From Ramlibacter terrae (GTDB lineage: Bacteria; Pseudomonadota; Gammaproteobacteria; Burkholderiales; Burkholderiaceae_C): a DNA stretch of 64,000 nt. The translations under genes and the position numbers were made by a program. Position 1 is the stretch's first letter. Every line of letters begins with the position of its first letter. Below, in pieces: positions 58,801 through 64,000 of the stretch. The notes below the pieces were generated by a model. The model searched no databases. It was given only the letters and a program-made list of their open reading frames with translations, and had not been told where the DNA came from. The DNA lies in the NCBI GenBank assembly GCA_013127575.1, contig CP053418.1, positions 2,914,001-2,978,000 on the forward strand. Reading direction: 5' to 3'.

Positions 58801-61800
58801 GCTTGGCATCGGCCGACAGCGAGGAGAACGGCAGGTAGTTGGCGGCGGTCTGCGCGGACGCGAGGGCGCCGAGCGACAGGTTCTTCGTGGCCAGCAGGTC
58901 GCGCAGTTGCTGGCTGACGACGCCGTCGTTCAGGTCCTCGATGAGGGCCTGCATGAGTCCCGCGTCGGCGGTCTTGGCAAGTTCGACCCGTTGATGCGGT
59001 CGAAGTACTCGGCGTGGTCGCCGTTGCTGCTGCCCGCATCCAGCACCGTGGTGCCGTTGGCGGTGACGGAGCCGTCGAGCGTCAGCTCGCCGCCGGTGCG
59101 GATGGTGAGCGTGGCGCCGGTGCCCGTGGCCACCGGGACCGGCGTTTCGCCGGAGTTGTCGAAAGTGGCGCCGGCCAGCACCGCGCTGCCCGAATTCAGG
59201 TGCAGGTAGCTGGTGGACTCGAGGATGACGTCGGCGTCGTTGCCTTCGACGGAAACGGCGGAGCCCTGCAGCAGCGTCAGGTGCGTGCCGGCCTTCATGT
59301 GGACGGTCGATCCCGCGCCGCGCGCCGAGATGCCGGTGCCGCTGATGATCGAATGCGTCGTGCTGATGGAAACCAGGCTGCCCGCGTTCTCGGAGTAGAT
59401 CTGGCTGCCGGCGTCGGCCGTGAAGCCGTTGAAGTCGTTGTCGCCGTAGCGGACCAGCGCGCCGACGCCGGTGGAGCCCAGCACCGTGATGTCGACCAGG
59501 CTGGCCGCGCGGATCCAGCCGGAGACGACGATCTGCTCGGTCAGGTTGATGTGGACGGTGGGGCCGTAGATGCCGGAGTCCGGCGGGCCTTCCGTGTCCT
59601 TCGCGTTCTTGCTCAGGACCTCCATGGTGCGGCCCGAGAAGTACAGCGTCTCGGTGGACTGGACGTCGCCGACGATCTCGTAGCGGTCGGCCACGAAGTG
59701 CATCGTGTCGTCGAGGCGCGCGCTGAAGTCGAACTGGCCGACTTCCTTGTCCTCGACGTCGCCGATCTGCATCCAGACCGCGGCGGCCGACTGGTGGCCC
59801 AGGCGGATCTCGGTGAAGCCGTTGGCCAGCGCCGACAGGTCGGACATCGAGAACTCGAAGTAGCCGGTGTCGCCGTTGTTGGAGAAGTCGCGCCCGAAGG
59901 TGGACTGCGCCGCCGCCCCGACACGGTAGCCCTGCGCCAGCGCATTGGCCTTGAGGGTCAGCGCGCCGGTGCCGCTCACGCGGTTGTCGCCGGAATGGAA
60001 GTCGACGTCGTCCGCGATGATGGTGATCGCGCCGCCGCCGGTGTGGGTCGTGATGCCGCCGCTGGCGAGCGTCAGCACGGCTTCGCGGCCGGTCAGCTGC
60101 ACTGGATCAGGCCGGAGTTCGTGCTCAGGCCGTCGGTGACCGCATCGGTGTTCGTGCCGAGGCCGTCGTCGTGCACGTCGCGCACGATGTTCAGGTCGTT
60201 CGCTTCGACGACGCGGATGTTCGCTGTGGCGCCGCTGCCGGTCACCACGACCGACAGGGCTTCCAGTTCGGTGTTCAGCGTGCCGGTCAGGCCGGCGGCG
60301 TGCAGCGCGAGCATGCCGCCCGCGGCCTTGAACTCGGCGCCGGTAACGTCGACGGTGCCGCGCGAAGTGATCGCCAGGTCGGTGCTGCCCCAGTCGTGGC
60401 CGTCGTCCGTCGTGATCGTCGTCGTGCCCGTCGTCAGGTCACGCATCTCGAAGCGTTCCAGCGCATCGTCGAACGAGACCGTCCGCGCGCCCGCCACCAG
60501 CTTGTGCGCGCCGAGCCGGATCGCGCCGGTCGACGTGAAGCTGTCCATGACGAGGCGGTCGGTGCCGCCGCCCGCGAGCAGCGTCAGGTTGCCCACGTTG
60601 CCCACGAGGAGCAGGTCGTCGCCGCTGCCGGCATCCACCCAGTCGGTGCCGCTGTCGACGCGGATGGTGTCATTGCCGCCGCCCGCATGGACGGTGTCGT
60701 CGCCGGACCCCATCTCGATGTCCTCGTCGGCATTGCCGCCCACGAAGCTGTCGTTGCCGGCGCCGCCGCGGTACTTGATGCCGTGGCCGAGGCCGCCGGT
60801 GAACTTGTCGTCGCCGGCGCCGCCCAGCACGACGCTGGTGGCGAAACCGTCGCCGATCACGAAGTTGTCGTTGCCCTCACCGCCGTCGAGCACCAGCTTG
60901 GCCTGGATGCCCGGCATGATCATGATCGAGTCGTTGCCGCTGCCGCCCGAGGCCTCGATGGTGTGGATGTCGGAGGCGCGGTAGCGCTCGACCTCGCCGA
61001 GCGAGCGCACCGTGATGTACTCGACGTCGTCGATCTTTTCCTTGCTGACCGTGTAGAACTCGTTCTTGGTGTCCTTGTACTGCGAGTCGCCGTAACGGTT
61101 GTCGTCGTCGCCCATGTGCAGCTTCAGGACGCCGTTCTCCACGTGGGAGATCTGCGGCTTCGGGCCCCAGCGCCACTGGAACGAGCCCGATGCGGTGATG
61201 CCCGCGATCGTGACGCTGGCCGCGAGGTCGGCGCTGACCGGCGTGATGCGGATGCTGCCGGAGAAGCCCGCCGGGGTTTCGTCGATCTCGAACAGGCCGA
61301 AGTCGATCACGAGGCGCAGCGCGCCTTCGAAGCTGACCGCGAACTCGTCGTCGGACACCAGGACGTCGAGGCCGGCGCTGAGCTTCAGCGGCCCCATGTC
61401 GAGGTTGAAGCCGGCGTGGCCCTTGATCTCGAACTCGCCGTCGCTGCGGATGTAGCCCGAGACCCGCAGCTCGATCAGGTTGCTGTTGAAGAAGTTGACG
61501 CTGGCGTTGTTCAGGCGCAGCTCGAACACGTCGTCGTCCGTGCTGATGGCCGCGTCGAGGTCGACCTTCAGCGCCAGCATGTTCATCGTGCCCACGAGGC
61601 CGAGGCGGAAGTCGCGCCCGGCCTGCACGCCCACGAGCTCGCGCTCGTTGCTGGTGTTGATCTCCGGGGTGGCCTGCGCGGTGATGCCGATGTCGCCGAT
61701 GCCCAGCGTGACGCCGGCTTCCGCACGCATCGCGAAGATCGCGCCTTCGGATTCGCTGTTCAGGATCGCGATGCCGCCGCCGATGCGAACATTGCCCGGG

Positions 61801-64000
61801 CGCCCAGGCCCAGTCGCATGTCGGCTTCGGCGATCAGGCCTTCGCTGGTGATCGAGATGTCCATCGACCCGGTGAGGTCCACCGGGCCGAGCGCGATCGC
61901 CGCCTCGCCCTTGAGGCGCAGGCTTCGCGGCGCGAGGTCGAGAGGAACCGTCTCCGCAAGGCCCTGCTCGTTGCGCACGACCTCGCCGTCGTCATTGAGC
62001 TTGAAGACGTCGACTTCGCGCGGCTTGTTGGTCGTGTTGACCTGCAGCAGGAAGCCGCCGCTGACCCGAAGCCCGCCGCATCGATCAGCAGCGCGCCGCC
62101 GGCGGTCATGGCATTGCCGACCTCGAGGCTGCCCCACAGGCCGCCGTCTTCGCCCCGAGCCAGGCCCGGGGTGCCGGTCACGTCGAGCGGACGCAGCAGC
62201 GGCAGGTCGAGCGTGGCGGTGATGCCGAGCTCCAGCTCGGTCTCGGTGATGATGATGCTGAACTCGCCCTGCAGCGTCAGCGCCTCGCCGAACAGCGACA
62301 GGTGGCCCTCGCCCACCGGGGCGACGTACATGCCATCGGGCTCCCGGCCCGGGGGCGCGGCGGGGATGGTGAAGGTGGCGAAGCCGGTCTCGTCCTCGAA
62401 CTGCTCCGGCACCTCGTAGGTGATTTCTTCGCCGAAGCTGTTGAGCGTCAGGTCGAGCTCGGCTTCCAGGCTGGCGACGTCGCCCAGGTCGAAGCCGGTC
62501 TCCAGCTTCATGCGCATGGCGATGCCGTCGCGGATCACCAGCAGGCCGGTGGCCTCGGACGAGATGCCGAAGCCGGCGGTGCCGATGTCGACGTTCACGT
62601 CGGCGAACACCGTCAGGCCTTCGTCCTCGCTGAGGGTGAAGTCCATGACGCCGGTCATGCGGACCACGTTGAGGATGTTCGCCTCGATCGCGCCCTGCAG
62701 GTGCAGGTACTGGCCGGTGTACTGCAGCACGATCGGCTCGGCCGCGCTGCCGGTCTCGATCGCGTAGCCGGGGGTCTTCACCTCCGGCTGGCTGGGGTCG
62801 GCGACGTAGCTGCTCTTGGAGAAGTCGATGGTGGCGAACGACAGGTCCACCTCGACGTTCGTGTCGTAGCTGACGGCGCCCGATTCGTCCTCGACGAACT
62901 GGCCGATGCCCAGCGTGAAGCGGGTGCCGGTGTTGATCTCGAGCAGCATGTCGGTGCCCCGGATCCTGACGTCGTCGACGCCGACCGGGCCCACCATGTC
63001 GATGCTGGCGTAGGCCGCCGGTAGACACCGACGCTGATGCCTTCGGTGCTGATCACCAGTTCCTTGGCCACAAGGATGCCGACGTCGAGGTTCTCGATCG
63101 CCAGGCCCACGGCGTCCGGATTCGCATAGGCCTCGTCGCCCTCGTCGATGCGGTCGTCGCCGTCGTCCAGGCGGTCGCGCCAGTACGGGCCGCTGCCGAT
63201 GAAGCCGTAGGCATCGTTGATGCCGATGGCCATGCTGGTCACCGTGGTCTCGGTGCCGTCGGACAGCGTGACGCGCTCGGAGCCCTTCTTGGTGAAGGCC
63301 ATCGAGGCGGACAGCTGCACGAAGCCGGCCAGGTTGATCTCGGCGTAGCCGACCTTGGCCTGCACGATCTCTTCGGAGAAGTCGACCAGGATCGTGTTGT
63401 CGCCGCCCGCCGGGATCGCCAGGCCGGCGGGCTTGGCGGTGATCTCGCCGTCGCCGTCCAGGTCTTCGCCGGCGTCGAGGATGCCGTTGCCGTTGGTGTC
63501 TTCGGTGGTCGCGGCGAAGCTCGCCTTGTAGTCGATGGCCGGCGGTCCGAACAGCTGCAGGATGCCGTTGCCCACTGCGCCCAGCGCGGGGACGTAGAAG
63601 GTGTTGATGTTGACTTCGACGTCGTGCGCTTCGACCTTCAGCAGGTCGTCGTCGATGCCCACCAGTTCCGCGGTGGCGATGCTGGCCTTCGCGGTGATGA
63701 ACTTGGGCGCGTACTGCTCCATGCCCGGGATCGCGGTCGCGAGCGACGGCGTCATGATCGCGAGGCCGAAGTCGACATCGGTGATCGCGAGGCCGACGGC
63801 CCCGGCGTTCACTTCGTCGTACTGGCCGTCGCCGTCGCCGTCATAGTGGTACGGGCCGCCGACGCCGGCGAAGCCGACCAGGTCCTTGCCGGCCAGCGTC
63901 AGGGCGTCGACCCGCAGCGGCAGCGGGTTCGGGATGGCGTTGTTGGTGCCTTCGTTGATGCTGTCGATCAGCGGGCCCAGCCGCCCGGGTTGACCAGCAC
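27080..64000 (-). CDS. Giant LEPR-XLL-type repeat protein 2 (N-terminus beyond window)
   Basis: The coding path enters from the right edge and ends at the TGA at 27080, giving at least about 12,300 residues. From N to C: beta-rich region with EF-hand-like loops (64-61 kb), RTX block (60.97-60.6 kb), a GHQSA module (59.8 kb), about seven aromatic repeats of about 65 residues (58.95-57.26 kb), beta-helix-like stretches (57.2-53.4 kb), a Trp/Tyr/Asn-rich unique region (53.4-51.6 kb), Tyr-Val-Val modules (50.3-45 kb), and beta-helix modules to about 29 kb that include four near-identical 1.25-kb copies. The end, DYWVEAVEL-stop, matches giant protein 1. Membership of the LEPR-XLL group is inferred from this shared end, as the N-terminus is not seen. 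Many frame breaks occur; those resolved (63019, 61797, 60102, 56547, 51861, 39373, 38109, 37760, 33503, 29434) lie on CCWGG. Predicted role: exported calcium-binding giant adhesin or matrix protein. Confidence 0.78.
32905..38045 (-). repeat. Four near-identical tandem copies of a 1.25-kb unit
   Basis: The anchor GCCGATCTCCAGCGC recurs at 32941, 34184, 35586 and 36833; a diverged version follows at about 38082. Spacing is 1243, 1402 and 1247 bases, i.e. about 415 residues per unit except for the disturbed second copy. Each unit holds two beta-helix modules (one with VYLSETNALEIGATGDISVNRVG, one with GLFIAEANGLVIDSV). Copies two to four are nearly base-identical; the first differs by scattered substitutions. 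This indicates recent duplication or gene conversion. Confidence 0.88.
34936..35554 (-). other. Scrambled consensus inside the second 1.25-kb repeat copy
   Basis: Between the segments matching 36339 and 36801 of the next copy there are 617 bases instead of about 462. The stretch contains recognisable fragments of the unit in correct order but with many small deletions and duplications (for example GTGGCCGTGG repeated around 35510-35540) and no long open frame. Flanking copies are clean. It looks like failed consensus or misassembly, not a natural sequence. Confidence 0.75.
44900..50300 (-). repeat. About eleven Tyr-Val-Val modules of roughly 100 residues in giant protein 2
   Basis: Modules share a core of Tyr-Thr/Ser-Val-Val-hydrophobic-x-Gly-x-x-Tyr followed by a helix and two strands: VYSLVVGTRTYTVTAGD (about 50.13 kb), VYSVVVGSKTYSVTAGD (48.89), SYTVVVNGHAYTARAGD (47.27), TYTVTIAGYSPFTV (47.06), QYRVVVGTDEYVYV (46.78), TYVVRIGSDTFTSD (46.47), SYTVVIDGRTYSAT (46.06), YSYAITLGDKTYRAT (45.73), KYTVRINDVDYSFT (45.37). 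The layout resembles repeated domains of large adhesins and tail-fibre-like proteins. The first two are much more alike than the rest. Confidence 0.75.
51650..53400 (-). other. Non-repetitive Trp/Tyr/Asn-rich region of giant protein 2
   Basis: Composition switches here from Ala/Gly/Val repeats to an aromatic and charged sequence: WTNGTIWQDISTVETVDG, NWFNNGNFNIWKTQYREM, YDSRLRLSYEMVSQNEAIYD and VTMRDVTVWETVPIIGKE. Around 53.2-52.9 kb a divergent copy of the aromatic 65-residue repeat appears (FIEGIDYKNEEI, FGQLNAAQKQAVL). I recognise no named domain. Frame breaks at about 52740, 52067 and 51861. Confidence 0.55.
57260..58950 (-). repeat. About seven aromatic repeats of about 65 residues in giant protein 2
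   Basis: Each unit has the pattern Asp-Tyr-x-Asn-x-x-Ile-Asp-Trp-Gly, Pro-Ala-x-Gly-x-x-Phe-x-x-Leu, Gln-x-x-Val-x-x-x-x-Gly-Tyr, then a Tyr/Phe-Lys-Ala strand and Phe-x-x-Gly. Examples: DYSNSRIDWAGAG, YQNSDIDWAAAG, DYSNADIYWGAAG, IRGIDWGGVAAPAEG, FNATIDWGSVKKPA, DYDNETVVWSN. Frame breaks near 58255 and 57245 (extra G after CCAGG) and near 58158. I know no named family for this repeat. Confidence 0.75.
60600..60970 (-). repeat. RTX-type (haemolysin-like) calcium-binding repeats
   Basis: Consecutive Gly-Gly-x-Gly-Asn/Asp-Asp segments are visible: GGSGNDSIMI, GGEGNDNFVIG, GGAGDDKFTGG, GGAGNDSFVGG, GSGDDTVHAGGGNDTIRV, GSGDDLLLVG and GGGTDRLVM. These nonapeptide repeats form calcium-bound parallel beta-rolls in type I secreted proteins. 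Here they lie in the N-terminal half of the protein present in the window, not near the C-terminus as in classical RTX toxins. Confidence 0.88.
63441..63500 (-). other. EF-hand/dockerin-like calcium loops in giant protein 2
   Basis: The sequence DTNGNGILDAGEDLDGDGEI holds two adjacent Asp-x-Asn/Asp-x-Asn/Asp-Gly loops, a calcium-binding pattern. Similar acidic loops occur nearby (DDGDDRIDEGDE at about 63,140-63,180 and DGDGDGQYDE at about 63,810-63,840), so this end of the protein is probably calcium-stabilised. Confidence 0.75.

Noticed and set aside
10283-64000. Many separate medium-size minus-strand genes or pseudogenes
   Set aside because: Adjacent pieces join into one continuous repeat protein once single CCWGG bases are restored, so I annotate two giant genes instead of dozens of fragments.
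1-64000. tRNA, rRNA, insertion sequences or phage genes
   Set aside because: No cloverleaf, rRNA core or transposase/integrase motif was seen on either strand.

Overview
The window is very GC-rich and every gene I can support lies on the minus strand, so transcription runs from right to left. Codon bias, compact overlapping genes and the protein families (SapC, TolC, HlyD-type adaptors, M50 protease fusion, LEPR-XLL surface proteins) suggest a high-GC proteobacterium, probably a Burkholderiales member. That placement is inference; there is no rRNA or other taxonomic marker here.

Layout in order of transcription: (1) 64000-27080, a gigantic repetitive protein gene that enters from beyond the right edge (at least about 12,300 residues). 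It carries EF-hand-like loops, an RTX block, aromatic repeats, Tyr-Val-Val modules and long beta-helix-like repeats. (2) 27038-25598, a lipoprotein with a Calx-beta domain and two Lcl-type (DUF1566) domains. (3) 25523-9846, a second giant protein of about 5,200 residues with a clear N-terminal LEPR-XLL motif and about 18 tandem modules of about 210 residues. A hairpin terminator follows. (4) 9727-500, an export-like operon with overlapping or nearly abutting genes: SapC family protein, TolC-like outer-membrane channel, periplasmic adaptor, a large membrane-anchored adaptor with a GAF-like cytosolic part, an M50 protease fused to an adaptor domain, and a compact SecA-like ATPase. (5) 473-1, the start of a MetE-like methyltransferase.

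The likely biology is that the two giant proteins are surface or adhesin cargo and the six-gene operon is the machine that exports them. No ABC exporter ATPase is visible. The only recognisable motor is the short SecA paralogue, and the only protease is an M50 enzyme fused to an adaptor. The two giants share the same extreme C-terminus, Tyr-Trp-x-Glu-x-(Ile/Val)-x-Leu-stop, and a related region of about 500 residues before it, which makes a candidate sorting signal. I regard this as a candidate poorly described secretion system; the functional coupling is inferred from synteny.

An important caution: most genes here look broken by frameshifts, but nearly every break I resolved sits on a CCWGG site with one base lost or gained (CCAGG read as CCGG, CCTGG as CTGG, CCAGG as CCCGGG). 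Restoring the motif restores conserved protein sequence. I therefore read these as systematic sequencing errors at methylated CCWGG sites, not real mutations, and I describe genes as reconstructed. A 0.6-kb stretch near 35 kb inside near-identical repeats is scrambled and is probably bad consensus.
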